Under the pieces are notes generated by a model, which made no database searches, was not told the origin of the DNA, and saw only the letters and a list, made by a program, of their open reading frames with translations. Positions 7,780 to 15,453 of a stretch of DNA of 42,913 nt are shown here, one piece after another (positions within the stretch are counted from its first letter, which is position 1; each line of letters opens with the position of its first letter). The translations under genes were made by a program, and so were the position numbers. The stretch is from contig CAMKRZ010000026.1 of the NCBI GenBank assembly GCA_946415315.1, positions 1 through 42,913 on the forward strand, in the 5' to 3' direction. This stretch comes from an uncultured Lachnoclostridium sp. (GTDB taxonomy: Bacteria; Bacillota; Clostridia; Lachnospirales; Lachnospiraceae).

Positions 7780-7844
7780 GAAATATAAAACGGTGCACCG
7801 TTATATAAGCGTATTATACGATATACCGTTATAATTCGACAAGT
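7761..7844 (+). promoter_or_regulatory. Three 28-bp operator iterons
   Basis: The core CGTTATA occurs at exact 28-base steps (7771, 7799, 7827). The units start at 7761, 7789 and 7817. Units 1 and 2 share AACGGT plus CGTTATA; unit 3 has ACGATATACCGTTATAAT. Unit 2 contains the palindrome AACGGTGCACCGTT (7789-7802). The array overlaps the promoter and lies 30 bases before the HTH gene, which is the likely autorepressor. Confidence 0.65.
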
Positions 7845-7874
7845 ATCATTTTGCGACGACAGAGGAGAATTACG

Positions 7875-8441
7875 ATGTTCCGCGATTTATTGGGAAGCAG
7901 AAACATAACCGCATATCGTCTTTCCAAGGCAAGCGGAGTTCCGTACGCGACGATCAGTGATCTGTGCTGCGGGAAGACGAAGATTGAGAAATGCACTGCA
8001 GAAACGGTGTACCGCATTGCCAAGGCGCTTGACATGACGATGGAGGAGATACTTGAGAAGCGGATGTACCATAGGCCTTCATTTGATCTGTTTCGGAGTA
8101 ATGTGTGCCACAATGTCAAGAGACTCGGCGATCTGGATTTTCTGATTGAGACATTGAGCGGCGATGAAGCAGAGAAATACTATGAGCGGGGCTGGTACCC
8201 CGAGGCGTTATATCTTGTGGCGATGGTCGATTATCTGAGCAGAGTAAACGATATACCTTTGTGTGACAAATACGACTCGCTGCGTGATGTCAGATTGCAG
8301 AAACCCGTTTTTCCTTCGAGCCTTCGGATAGAGGCAAAGGTCATGCAGGACAATGCGCTTCTGGATGATGCGGTTGCCAATGCAATACCGGAGTTTGCAC
8401 GGTTTAATATCATAGAAAGTGAGGTGCGGGATGTCTGTTAG
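7875..8441 (+). CDS. HTH (XRE-type) regulator, probable antitoxin
   Basis: 188 residues. I start it at the ATG at 7875, nine bases after AGAGGAG; an upstream TTG at 7851 lacks a ribosome site. Residues 1-62 form an XRE/Cro-type helix-turn-helix (ITAYRLSKASGVPYATISDLCCGK, then ETVYRIAKALDMTMEEILE). The C-terminal 120 residues (YYERGWYPEALYLVAMVDYLSRV...) have no motif I recognise and may bind the partner. The gene overlaps the following nucleotidyltransferase by 11 bases. HTH plus NTase pairs of this kind are known in AbiE-like and related toxin-antitoxin families, where the HTH protein is the antitoxin and autorepressor. The iteron-covered promoter just upstream fits that reading. The pair is also tied to a two-component system downstream. 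Confidence 0.7.
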   Translation: MFRDLLGSRNITAYRLSKASGVPYATISDLCCGKTKIEKCTAETVYRIAKALDMTMEEILEKRMYHRPSFDLFRSNVCHNVKRLGDLDFLIETLSGDEAEKYYERGWYPEALYLVAMVDYLSRVNDIPLCDKYDSLRDVRLQKPVFPSSLRIEAKVMQDNALLDDAVANAIPEFARFNIIESEVRDVC

Positions 8442-9207
8442 TAATTCTGATGATAACAAGATGATCACCCGGGAAACACTGAATCGATACTTGTGCGAAC
8501 TGGCGAAAGAATATAAGAAAGGCGGAGGCAGAAATATCCCTGCGGAGATTATAATGGTGGGAGGGGCTGCAATCATTGCGGAGTATCAGTTTCGCGATGC
8601 GACTGAGGATATTGATGCCTTGATCCAAGCGGCATCTGTCATGAAGGAAGCGATTGCGAAGGTAGAAGAACGGTATCATTTGCCGCACGATTGGATCAAT
8701 ACGGATTTTACGAAGACGGCTTCATACAGCCGCGGATTGGTGATGTGCTCATCGTACTATCGAACATTCAGCCAGGTTTTCAATGTTCGGGTGGTGAAAG
8801 GCGAGTATCTGGTGGCGATGAAACTCCGGTCATATCGGGACTATAAAAACGATATATCCGATATTGTCGGTATTTTGGCTGCTCATAAGGAAAGAGGAAA
8901 TCCGATCACGATGGAAATGATCGATAACGCAGTCAGAGAACTGTATGGATCCTGGGAGGGAATCAGTTCTAACGCGACAAAGTTTATCCGGGAAGCAGTT
9001 GCTCGGACGGATTATGAAGATCTGTATTTCGAAGTGCGAAAAGGAGAACAGGAAGCAAGAGAGATCATGGTCGAGTTCATCGGACAATACACGGACCGCA
9101 TTTCCAAACTGAATGTATCAACTCTGATCGAACAGATCAGGCGTAAACGGCACCGAGAAGAACAAGACAATACGACAGACCAACCCGACCGGAGGAACGA
9201 GGAATGA
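8431..9207 (+). CDS. Nucleotidyltransferase-like protein (DUF6036/AbiEii type), probable toxin
   Basis: 258 residues. The ATG at 8431 follows GAGGTG and overlaps the HTH gene; a GTG at 8419 is possible but less well placed. Residues 30-60 carry the NTase signature IMVGGAAIIAEYQFRDATEDIDAL: a Gly-Gly helix start followed by the DxD-type metal pair (EDIDAL). The conserved later segment RVVKGEYLVAMKLRSYRDYKNDISDI matches the Lys/Asp part of minimal nucleotidyltransferases (K..A.R..KD..D). AbiEii-type toxins transfer nucleotides to RNA or tRNA; whether this one is toxic is inferred. The C-terminal 100 residues are helical and charged, ending in a Glu/Arg-rich tail. Its stop overlaps the response-regulator start (ATGA at 9204-9207), so it should be translated with that gene. 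Confidence 0.72.
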   Translation: MSVSNSDDNKMITRETLNRYLCELAKEYKKGGGRNIPAEIIMVGGAAIIAEYQFRDATEDIDALIQAASVMKEAIAKVEERYHLPHDWINTDFTKTASYSRGLVMCSSYYRTFSQVFNVRVVKGEYLVAMKLRSYRDYKNDISDIVGILAAHKERGNPITMEMIDNAVRELYGSWEGISSNATKFIREAVARTDYEDLYFEVRKGEQEAREIMVEFIGQYTDRISKLNVSTLIEQIRRKRHREEQDNTTDQPDRRNEE

Positions 9208-9875
9208 AACGGATTTTCCTGATCGAAGACGATTACGCGCTTGCACAGGCGGTGAAGAAACAGATTGAAAGCTGGGGCAACGAGGTCGTCACGGCGCGGG
9301 ATTTCCGCAACGTGATGGAGGAGTTTGCAGCGTGCGACCCTCAGCTGGTGCTCGTGGACGTGATGCTGCCGTTTTTCAACGGCTATCACTGGTGCACCGA
9401 GATCCGCAAGGTCTCGAACGTGCCGATCGTGTTCCTCTCGTCGGCGGCGGACAATATGAACATCGTGATGGCGATGAACCTCGGCGCGGATGATTTCATC
9501 CCGAAACCCGTGGATCCGATGGTGCTCACTGCGAAGGTGTCGGCTATTTTGCGCCGCGCCTACGACCTCGGCGAGATGCCGCAGGAACTGGAGCATCGCG
9601 GTCTTCGGCTGAATCTTGCAGATAACTCCGTGACGGTTGCGGAGGATCGCGTTGAGCTCACGAAAAATGAGTTCCGCATCCTCCGCACGCTCCTCGAAAA
9701 CAAGGGGAAGATCGTCTCGAGAGATCGACTTATGACGGCGCTGTGGCAGGATGACTGTTACGTGGAGGAGAACACACTGACAGTCAATGTGACCAGGCTT
9801 CGGAAGAAGCTGGAGGCATTGGGGCTTGCCGGGTACATCACCACCAAGGTAGGAAGCGGGTATATCATCGAATGA
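9204..9875 (+). CDS. OmpR-family response regulator, BceR-like
   Basis: 223 residues. The receiver domain covers residues 1-118, with acidic pocket EDD (8-10), phosphoacceptor Asp52 in LVLVDVMLP, and the Lys of IPKPVDP. The winged-helix DNA-binding domain covers residues 128-222 (LTKNEFRILRTLLENKGKIVSRDRLM and VNVTRLRKKL). It overlaps the NTase gene by four bases and the kinase gene by four bases. Receiver and kinase type match the BceRS family, which senses cell-wall-active peptides through its ABC transporter. The likely partner transporter begins at 14689. A likely target is the direct-repeat site at 14421-14451. Confidence 0.9.
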   Translation: MKRIFLIEDDYALAQAVKKQIESWGNEVVTARDFRNVMEEFAACDPQLVLVDVMLPFFNGYHWCTEIRKVSNVPIVFLSSAADNMNIVMAMNLGADDFIPKPVDPMVLTAKVSAILRRAYDLGEMPQELEHRGLRLNLADNSVTVAEDRVELTKNEFRILRTLLENKGKIVSRDRLMTALWQDDCYVEENTLTVNVTRLRKKLEALGLAGYITTKVGSGYIIE

Positions 9876-10882
9876 GATTTTTTAGGGAATTTTTGAAGGA
9901 CCGGGTTTATCCGATTATCTGGGGCTTTGCAGCCATCGCCGTGTGCGCGCTTGTATTCTGGCTGTACGGCGTCAGACGCGAAGCATTGATCTACGCGGTC
10001 ATGCTGTGTTTCGTGCTGGCGATTGTTGTGCTGACGCTGGATTTCATCCGGGAACTCCGCCGTCATCAGGCGAGACTCCGTAGTATCCGTACGGCTTCGT
10101 ACGAGAGAAATGATCTGATCGACGAGTACGGTGTGGCGGCGACGGATTACGCCGATCTGGCTCAGGCGCTCTGGAAGCGCATCGAGGATCTTGAGGACAG
10201 CCGTTTTGCGGAGCGCAGGGAGGCAAAGGATTACTACACGACCTGGGTGCACCAGATCAAGACGCCGTTGGCGGTCATGCAGATGCTCGTGAAATCCGAG
10301 GACACCGAACAGAACCGCGCTCTTGCGGCGGAACTGTTCCGCACGGAACAGTATGTTGAAATGGCGCTCGGATACATCCGGCTCGGGGAGGATGCCTCGG
10401 ACCTTGCGGTCCGCGAGTGCGACCTCGATGAACTGATCCGTGCGTCCGTGCGGCGGTACGCGCCGCAGTTTATCGCGAGGAAACTCTCATTTTCCTATGA
10501 ACCGAACACGGTTAAGGTTGTCACCGACGACAAATGGTTCACGTTCCTTCTGGAGCAGCTTCTCTCCAACGCGGTCAAATACACCTACGAAGGCGGTGTG
10601 ATGCTCACCCTCACGGATGACGCAAAGGTCATCGTGCGCGACACCGGCATCGGCATCGCGCCGGAGGATGTGCCGCGGATCTTCGAGAAGGGATTCACCG
10701 GATTCAACGGCCGTGCGGGGTCGGACGGAAGCGCCGACGGAGGGCGCGCCACCGGTCTGGGGTTGTACTTGTGCCGCAAAGTTGCGCACAAACTCAACGT
10801 CGGGCTTTCCGTGGAGTCGGAAGTCGGGAAGGGGACTGCGTTCACCATCGACATGCGGAAGGAAGAGATCAGGGCGGACTGA
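9872..10882 (+). CDS. Sensor histidine kinase, BceS-like (intramembrane sensing)
   Basis: 336 residues. Two transmembrane helices (about residues 13-33 and 40-58) are joined by only a few outside residues, so the kinase has no sensor domain of its own. The phosphorylated His127 lies in WVHQIKTPLAVM, the BceS-type H box. The ATPase domain covers residues 215-332: N box LEQLLSNAVKYT, G1 VRDTGIGI, F box IFEKGFTG and G2 ATGLGLYLC. In this family the sensory input comes from the BceAB transporter. Here the presumed partner is encoded about 3.8 kb downstream rather than next to it. The region after the stop leads into a separate promoter at 10969-10977. Confidence 0.9.
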   Translation: MRFFREFLKDRVYPIIWGFAAIAVCALVFWLYGVRREALIYAVMLCFVLAIVVLTLDFIRELRRHQARLRSIRTASYERNDLIDEYGVAATDYADLAQALWKRIEDLEDSRFAERREAKDYYTTWVHQIKTPLAVMQMLVKSEDTEQNRALAAELFRTEQYVEMALGYIRLGEDASDLAVRECDLDELIRASVRRYAPQFIARKLSFSYEPNTVKVVTDDKWFTFLLEQLLSNAVKYTYEGGVMLTLTDDAKVIVRDTGIGIAPEDVPRIFEKGFTGFNGRAGSDGSADGGRATGLGLYLCRKVAHKLNVGLSVESEVGKGTAFTIDMRKEEIRAD

Positions 10883-10968
10883 GGTTTTCGCACAGATCGA
10901 CAGCGACAATGTTCTGTCGTTTGTTTTGCACAATATATGGTGTGCAGCATTTATTTTCAGCGGAAATA

Positions 10969-10977
10969 TGGTATAAT
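10969..10977 (+). promoter_or_regulatory. Extended -10 promoter of the pdaA-like operon
   Basis: TGGTATAAT gives an extended -10 element with a perfect TATAAT. The -35 region 17 bases upstream (ATTTAT, 10949-10954) is weak. A sporulation-specific sigma cannot be excluded but no clear motif for one was seen. Confidence 0.55.
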
Positions 10978-11043
10978 AATTCTTTGGCAAGTTGCAAAAG
11001 AACACTTGCCGGTTCACGAACCAGGGATTTGGGGGAAGCGGAC

Positions 11044-12093
11044 ATGAATGGGAAAAAAGGGATCGTACTTTTGCTCGTTTGTCTTTTGTTCAGCAGTTTT
11101 TTCTGCGGATGTTATCATACTGCGCCGGGCACGGAGGTGCCGCCTACTGTTGCGGCGGTCCTGTCACCGGGAGGGGACTCCATGGAGGCGAAGAGGCAGG
11201 GAACGGAGGTGCCTGAACTGACGGGAACGGATCAGCATGGCGAGACGCCGGTCCTGACGGACACGCCGGCTCCTACAGACACGCCCTCACCGACGCCTAC
11301 GGACACACCGACACCGACGCCTACCATGTCTCCGCTTGAGAGGATCCGGGGAGTCAAGGCGGACCTTATGGCGAACGTCGAGTACTACAATTCGCTCGAC
11401 AACACGTCCGAGAGAACGTGGCAGTTTATCCGTCAGAAGGACCATTCGCAGTCCGGAACGCGGGAGTTCCTCACGATCGCGGATTACGGCGCATTTTACG
11501 TGGACAAGTCGGTCACCGACGATGACAAGGTCATGTATCTGACGTTCGACTGCGGGTATCCCTCCGACAACACGGTGAAGATCCTGGATACGCTCGCGAA
11601 GCACAACGCGAAGGCAAGTTTCTTCGTCACGAAGAACTACCTCAAGAAATGCAAGGATTACGCGATCCGCATGAAGGAGGAAGGGCATGCGGTGTGCAAT
11701 CATACGGTCTCACACTCGGACCTTCGGGTTCAGTCCGTGGAAAATGTCATCTCCGAGATCATGGACGTTGCGGAATATTTCTACGAGGAGACCGGCTATG
11801 AGATGGATCCGTTCTTCCGGACTCCGTCGGGATCCTACACCGTTCGGTTGCTGACTATCATCCGCGATGCGGGTTACCGCTGCGTGTTCTGGAGCATCGC
11901 GTACGGGGATTATGACAAGAAGAATCCTCCGGCACCGGGCTATGTGACCGATCATTTTAAGACCTATTATCACAACGGCGCCGTTGCGCTCATGCACAAC
12001 GACTGCCAGCAGAATGCGGACGAGCTCGATGCCGTACTGACCTTCCTGGAAGAGCAGGGCTATCGGTTTGCGCTGCTGGACGAAGTGCCGTGA
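11044..12093 (+). CDS. pdaA: PdaA-like polysaccharide deacetylase lipoprotein
   Basis: 349 residues. The ATG at 11044 follows GGGGGAAG. The signal peptide ends at Cys residues near 20 (FFCGC), so it is probably lipid-anchored; a short Thr-Pro linker follows (about 65-95). The region WQFIRQKDHSQSGTREFLTIADYGAFYVD, just before the catalytic domain, is typical of PdaA, the spore-cortex enzyme that de-N-acetylates muramic acid to allow delta-lactam formation. Catalytic motifs are TFDCGY (Cys replaces the second Asp; PdaA proteins likewise deviate from TFDDGP here), NHTVSH, RTPSGSY, FWSIAYGD and LMHND. It heads an operon with the three genes to 14352, which follow at gaps of 12, 20 and 13 bases. 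The family suggests sporulation, but I cannot exclude a vegetative role. Confidence 0.82.
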   Translation: MNGKKGIVLLLVCLLFSSFFCGCYHTAPGTEVPPTVAAVLSPGGDSMEAKRQGTEVPELTGTDQHGETPVLTDTPAPTDTPSPTPTDTPTPTPTMSPLERIRGVKADLMANVEYYNSLDNTSERTWQFIRQKDHSQSGTREFLTIADYGAFYVDKSVTDDDKVMYLTFDCGYPSDNTVKILDTLAKHNAKASFFVTKNYLKKCKDYAIRMKEEGHAVCNHTVSHSDLRVQSVENVISEIMDVAEYFYEETGYEMDPFFRTPSGSYTVRLLTIIRDAGYRCVFWSIAYGDYDKKNPPAPGYVTDHFKTYYHNGAVALMHNDCQQNADELDAVLTFLEEQGYRFALLDEVP

Positions 12094-12105
12094 GAAGGAG
12101 TTATC

Positions 12106-12780
12106 ATGCTGATCCCGTTTGACCCGCTTGAAGAATTCAGGCGGTTTGGAAATATCGAACAGAGAGATATGGGCGAGTTCGCAGTCATCCGCAAGAGCGG
12201 CAAGCGGTTTGAGTCGGCATCCTACCGGCTGGAGGGCGTGGGTTATTTTTCGACCATTCGGACGAAGGCGATGCTCGGACTTATGCAGATGGAGTCCCTG
12301 ATCTTGACACCGCTGGAAGTTGACATGCCTCTTATGTCGTACGATGTGATGCACCTTCCCGGGAAGGACCTTGTGCTGCTGGAACTCTATGACACGCAGC
12401 TGGTCCCGGCGGATCGCTCCGCGCCGGGGATGTTTGCCGGGATGGAGGAGGTGAAGGCGCGGTATGCGCATCTTCCGAATCGTGAGACGCCGCCGGGATG
12501 CTCGGCGGAGATGCTGCTGCCGCAGTCGATCGGCAAGAAGGGAAGAAAACTTTTGAAGAAGTCCGAAGCCATGGTGACGGAGTGGCTTGCGGAATACATG
12601 AAATTGCTCGCAGACGCGCCAAAGTGCGACCACGAGGAGAAGAGGAAAGCCACCAAGCGATACACGGACCGGCTTTTCACCGAGGGCGGTGTGGCGGTCG
12701 ATCAGTTTAAGAAAATGATGGGCGAAGAGGCAGCAGTGAAACTGTTAGGGGAATTCATATTCTGCTGTGATGCGCCGTAG
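12106..12780 (+). CDS. Unknown protein, paralog of the protein at 13666
   Basis: 224 residues, soluble, no signal peptide. I do not recognise it with confidence. It is clearly related to the protein encoded at 13666-14352: both have a central block G(Y/H)F.T...T...G........P....P....D.M..GK......YD and a C-terminal block (F/R)..R..TEG.......... G.E.A..F. The pattern of a beta-rich core with D.M...GK, and a C-terminal helix pair ending in a Gly-Glu-Ala motif, resembles the ferredoxin-dependent bilin reductase (HY2/RCCR) fold, but this is only a visual impression. It is the second gene of the pdaA-like operon, with a GAAGGAG ribosome site six bases before the ATG. A role in tetrapyrrole or redox metabolism is a hypothesis, not an assignment. 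Confidence 0.6.
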   Translation: MLIPFDPLEEFRRFGNIEQRDMGEFAVIRKSGKRFESASYRLEGVGYFSTIRTKAMLGLMQMESLILTPLEVDMPLMSYDVMHLPGKDLVLLELYDTQLVPADRSAPGMFAGMEEVKARYAHLPNRETPPGCSAEMLLPQSIGKKGRKLLKKSEAMVTEWLAEYMKLLADAPKCDHEEKRKATKRYTDRLFTEGGVAVDQFKKMMGEEAAVKLLGEFIFCCDAP

Positions 12781-12800
12781 CGCCGGAAAGGATCTTACGT

Positions 12801-13652
12801 ATGAAGGTTGTACTGGCAGGTGCGTTTGGGCACCTGGGAAGTGATATTTTACGGGAGCTGGTGAAGCAGGGGCACGAGGTTGTTGCGATCGGACGGCAGG
12901 TGCGGGAGGTTGAAGGCTGCGAGGGTGGTTTTTCCGCGGTGGAGGCCGATGTGCGCGATCCGGAGGCTCTGCGCGGGAGCTGCGACGGCGCGGATGCGGT
13001 GATCTCCGCGGTCGGACTCACGAAGGCAAGCGCACAAGTGACCTGCCATGAGATCGATTATCAGGGCAACTGCAACCTGTTAGAGGAGGCGCTCCGTGCG
13101 GGGGTGAAGCATTTTGCGTATGTGTCGGTGCTGAAGGCGGATATCAATCCGGATGTGCCGATCCTTGCGGCCAAGGCGGAGTTTGAAAAGGCGCTCAAGG
13201 CGAGCGGCATCGGCTGGACGATCTACCGGCCGGGCGGCTACTTCTACGATATTGCCAAAGTGTTCATGCCGATGGTGGAGAAGGGCAAGGTTACCCTCCT
13301 CGGGAAGAAGGCCGTTCACGCCAACCTGGTGGATACGCCGGACCTTGCGGAGTTCATCGTGCAGCACATGCTCGACGAGGGCGAGGTCTATGATATCGGA
13401 GGGAAGGAAACCTACAGCTACGAGGAGATGGCGAGGATGTTCTTTGAGGCCGCCGGCAAGACGCCGGTCATCAAGCGCGCGCCCGCATGGCTTTTCGACG
13501 TGCTCGCGTGGGTGAACAAGCGCAAGAAGAACGGCAAGGATGCCATCATCAAGTTTTCCAAGCACACGCTGACCGAGGAGATGGTCGGCGACACGGTCAT
13601 AGGTGAAGCGAGTTTCCGCGAATACATCGCCCGGTGTTATGCGGGAAAGTGA
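12801..13652 (+). CDS. NAD(P)-binding NmrA/atypical-SDR protein
   Basis: 283 residues. A Rossmann nucleotide site opens the protein: GAFGHLGSDI (residues 7-16), with the GxxGxxG spacing of atypical short-chain dehydrogenases. The acidic ADVRD, the AVISAVG strand and YRPGGYF are further family marks. The classical Tyr-x-x-x-Lys catalytic pair is not obvious: HFAYVSVLKAD and AKAEFEKALK occupy that region. It belongs with NmrA-like or NDUFA9-like members, which may be reductases or redox sensors. It sits between the two paralogous unknown proteins, 20 bases after one and 13 before the other, so the three probably act together, possibly as a reductase set. Its substrate is not readable from sequence. 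Confidence 0.82.
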   Translation: MKVVLAGAFGHLGSDILRELVKQGHEVVAIGRQVREVEGCEGGFSAVEADVRDPEALRGSCDGADAVISAVGLTKASAQVTCHEIDYQGNCNLLEEALRAGVKHFAYVSVLKADINPDVPILAAKAEFEKALKASGIGWTIYRPGGYFYDIAKVFMPMVEKGKVTLLGKKAVHANLVDTPDLAEFIVQHMLDEGEVYDIGGKETYSYEEMARMFFEAAGKTPVIKRAPAWLFDVLAWVNKRKKNGKDAIIKFSKHTLTEEMVGDTVIGEASFREYIARCYAGK

Positions 13653-13665
13653 GTAGCGATCGATC

Positions 13666-14352
13666 ATGGATCTGAAGACGATACAAAGTGAAGTGACGGA
13701 AGCGTTTCTGGACGGATTCCGCTTTGAGAAGGCAGAGCGGGATGCGTACAGTGAGTTTGCGTACCCAAGACATTGGAAAATGATGCGCTTCAACACGGAG
13801 CGGTACCGCGTTCCGGGCTACGGGCACTTCTTTACCATGCTTACGGATACCATTTTCGGAATGAAACTTCTGACGTGCTCGTTTATGCCCGGCGAAGGCG
13901 TTTCCGTGCCGTATCTTCTGATCGATATGATGACCGTCGGAAAGAAGAGAACGGTTTTCGTCGAGTATTATGACTGTACCGCGGATCATCCGGAGCTGCC
14001 GGAATTGTCGCGGGTTGCGGAGCGTTATGCAATGCTTGCGAACTATGCCGAGAAACCCGCATGGTACATCGGGGAGCGGACGGACGATTCCCTGATCAAG
14101 GCCGGTCGAAAGCCGGATGACGAAACACTGACCGCGATGATACACGATTCGGTGGCGGCTTACCGCGCTGCGGTCGATGCGACTTGCGGCGGAGACACGG
14201 ACAGTTCTCTTGCAGAGCAAAACCGCAGCGGACTGCTTGCTTTCCGCGAGCGCATGGTTACGGAGGGGAATCCTTCTTCCTCCGTGATGAACCGGGTGTT
14301 CGGGCAGGAGGGTGCGAAAGACTTTTTCACGCAGTGCGTCATGCCGTTGTAG
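13666..14352 (+). CDS. Unknown protein, paralog of the protein at 12106
   Basis: 228 residues, soluble. It is the last gene of the operon, ending at the terminator at 14378-14409. It shares with the 12106 protein the central block YGHFFTMLTDTIFGM...PYLLIDMMTVGKKRTVFVEYYD and the C-terminal block LAFRERMVTEGNPSSSVMNRVFGQEGAKDFF. The N-terminal 45 residues are extra and contain an Arg/Tyr/Trp-rich stretch (YPRHWKMMRFNTERYRVPG). Sequence identity between the paralogs is low, so the duplication is old and the two may form a heterodimer or act on successive intermediates. The same cautious comparison with bilin reductases applies; no cofactor motif is visible that would settle it. Confidence 0.6.
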   Translation: MDLKTIQSEVTEAFLDGFRFEKAERDAYSEFAYPRHWKMMRFNTERYRVPGYGHFFTMLTDTIFGMKLLTCSFMPGEGVSVPYLLIDMMTVGKKRTVFVEYYDCTADHPELPELSRVAERYAMLANYAEKPAWYIGERTDDSLIKAGRKPDDETLTAMIHDSVAAYRAAVDATCGGDTDSSLAEQNRSGLLAFRERMVTEGNPSSSVMNRVFGQEGAKDFFTQCVMPL

Positions 14353-14377
14353 GGCAGTGTTGCATACATGCTTAACA

Positions 14378-14409
14378 GGGAAATGCCGGCATAGCGGTGT
14401 TTCCCTTTT
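14378..14409 (+). terminator. Intrinsic terminator of the pdaA-like operon
   Basis: GGGAAATGCCG (14378-14388) pairs with CGGTGTTTCCC (14395-14405), eleven pairs with two G-U, loop GCATAG, then TTTT. Confidence 0.78.
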
Positions 14410-14420
14410 CCGACCTTACG

Positions 14421-14489
14421 AAAATGTCACATCTCTCCGGTAAAATGTAACCGGAATCGATGTTTTGTCATAGCCAAACGGCGTATAAT
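14421..14489 (+). promoter_or_regulatory. Probable response-regulator site and promoter of bceAB
   Basis: AAAATGTCAC (14421-14430) and AAAATGTAAC (14442-14451) are direct repeats 21 bases apart, two helical turns, on one face of the DNA. The same bases contain an inverted repeat GTCACAT/ATGTAAC. A TATAAT lies at 14484-14489 with no good -35 box, as expected for an activated promoter. The BceR-like regulator encoded at 9204 is the obvious candidate. Confidence 0.6.
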
Positions 14490-14549
14490 CGCAACCGTAA
14501 GCAGGAAACGGGCGGTTGTGTTCGCCGAAATCATGTGTGACCGAAGAAA

Positions 14550-14587
14550 GCCGAACGGCCGGACCGTGGGGGAGCGGCCGGTTCGGC
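14550..14587 (+). promoter_or_regulatory. GC-rich hairpin in the bceAB leader
   Basis: GCCGAACGGCCG (14550-14561) pairs with CGGCCGGTTCGGC (14575-14587), twelve pairs and one bulge, in a leader of about 190 bases. No T run follows, so it is a structured 5' UTR element rather than a terminator. Confidence 0.5.
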
Positions 14588-14688
14588 AAGACCAATGAGA
14601 AACACGGCACCGAACGGGGGAGAGCGCAGCGCGGCTGCCCGGAGTTCCTGCACGATCAGGCGGAGATGACCGCAGTATGGAGGGAATC

Positions 14689-15453
14689 ATGAGTATTCTG
14701 GAAGTAAGCAATCTGAAGAAAATCTACACCACCCGGTTCGGGGGCAACAAGGTGCAGGCGCTCACAAATGTGACATTTACGGTTGAGAAGGGGGAGTACG
14801 TGGCAATCATGGGTGAGTCGGGCTCCGGCAAGACTACGCTTTTGAACATTCTCGCTGCGCTCGACCGGCCGACTGCCGGCAAGGTGATCCTCGAGGGCAA
14901 GGAACTCTCGGGTATCAAGGAGTCGGAGATGGCAACGTTCCGCCGTGAAAATCTCGGCTTCGTGTTCCAGGAGTTCAATCTGCTGGATACATTTTCCATC
15001 CGGGACAACATCCTGTTGCCGCTTGTCCTGAACGGCGCAAAGCCCTCGGAGCTTGAAGGAAAGCTTCAGCCGATTGCCGAGAGACTCGGCATTTCGGACC
15101 TCCTCGCGAAATTTCCGTATGAGGTGTCCGGCGGTCAGAAACAGCGTACGGCAGTAGCTCGCGCGCTGATCACGGATCCGAAGCTGATCCTGGCGGACGA
15201 GCCTACCGGTGCACTCGACTCGAAGTCGACAGACGATCTCCTGCGCGTGTTCCGCGATATCAATTCGCAGGGACAGACAATTCTTATGGTTACCCATTCG
15301 ACGAAAGCCGCGAGTCATGCATCCCGCGTTCTGTTCATCCGCGACGGTGAGGTGTTCCATCAGATCTACCGCGGTGACTGCACGAACGAGCAGCTGTACC
15401 AGAAGATCTCAGACACGCTCACACTTCTTACGACAGGCGGTGAGAAACGATGA
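14689..15453 (+). CDS. bceA: ABC transporter ATPase, BceA-like
   Basis: 254 residues. I start at the ATG at 14689 because GGAGGG lies at 14679-14684; the ATG at 14677 would overlap its own ribosome site. Walker A is GESGSGKTT, Q loop FVFQEFNLLDTFS, signature VSGGQKQR, Walker B LILADEPTGALD, and the switch His is in VTHS. This is the MacB/LolD-type class used by BceAB exporters, which free the cell from bacitracin-like peptides and signal to BceS. It overlaps the permease gene by four bases (ATGA). Expression probably depends on the direct-repeat promoter upstream. Confidence 0.9.
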   Translation: MSILEVSNLKKIYTTRFGGNKVQALTNVTFTVEKGEYVAIMGESGSGKTTLLNILAALDRPTAGKVILEGKELSGIKESEMATFRRENLGFVFQEFNLLDTFSIRDNILLPLVLNGAKPSELEGKLQPIAERLGISDLLAKFPYEVSGGQKQRTAVARALITDPKLILADEPTGALDSKSTDDLLRVFRDINSQGQTILMVTHSTKAASHASRVLFIRDGEVFHQIYRGDCTNEQLYQKISDTLTLLTTGGEKR

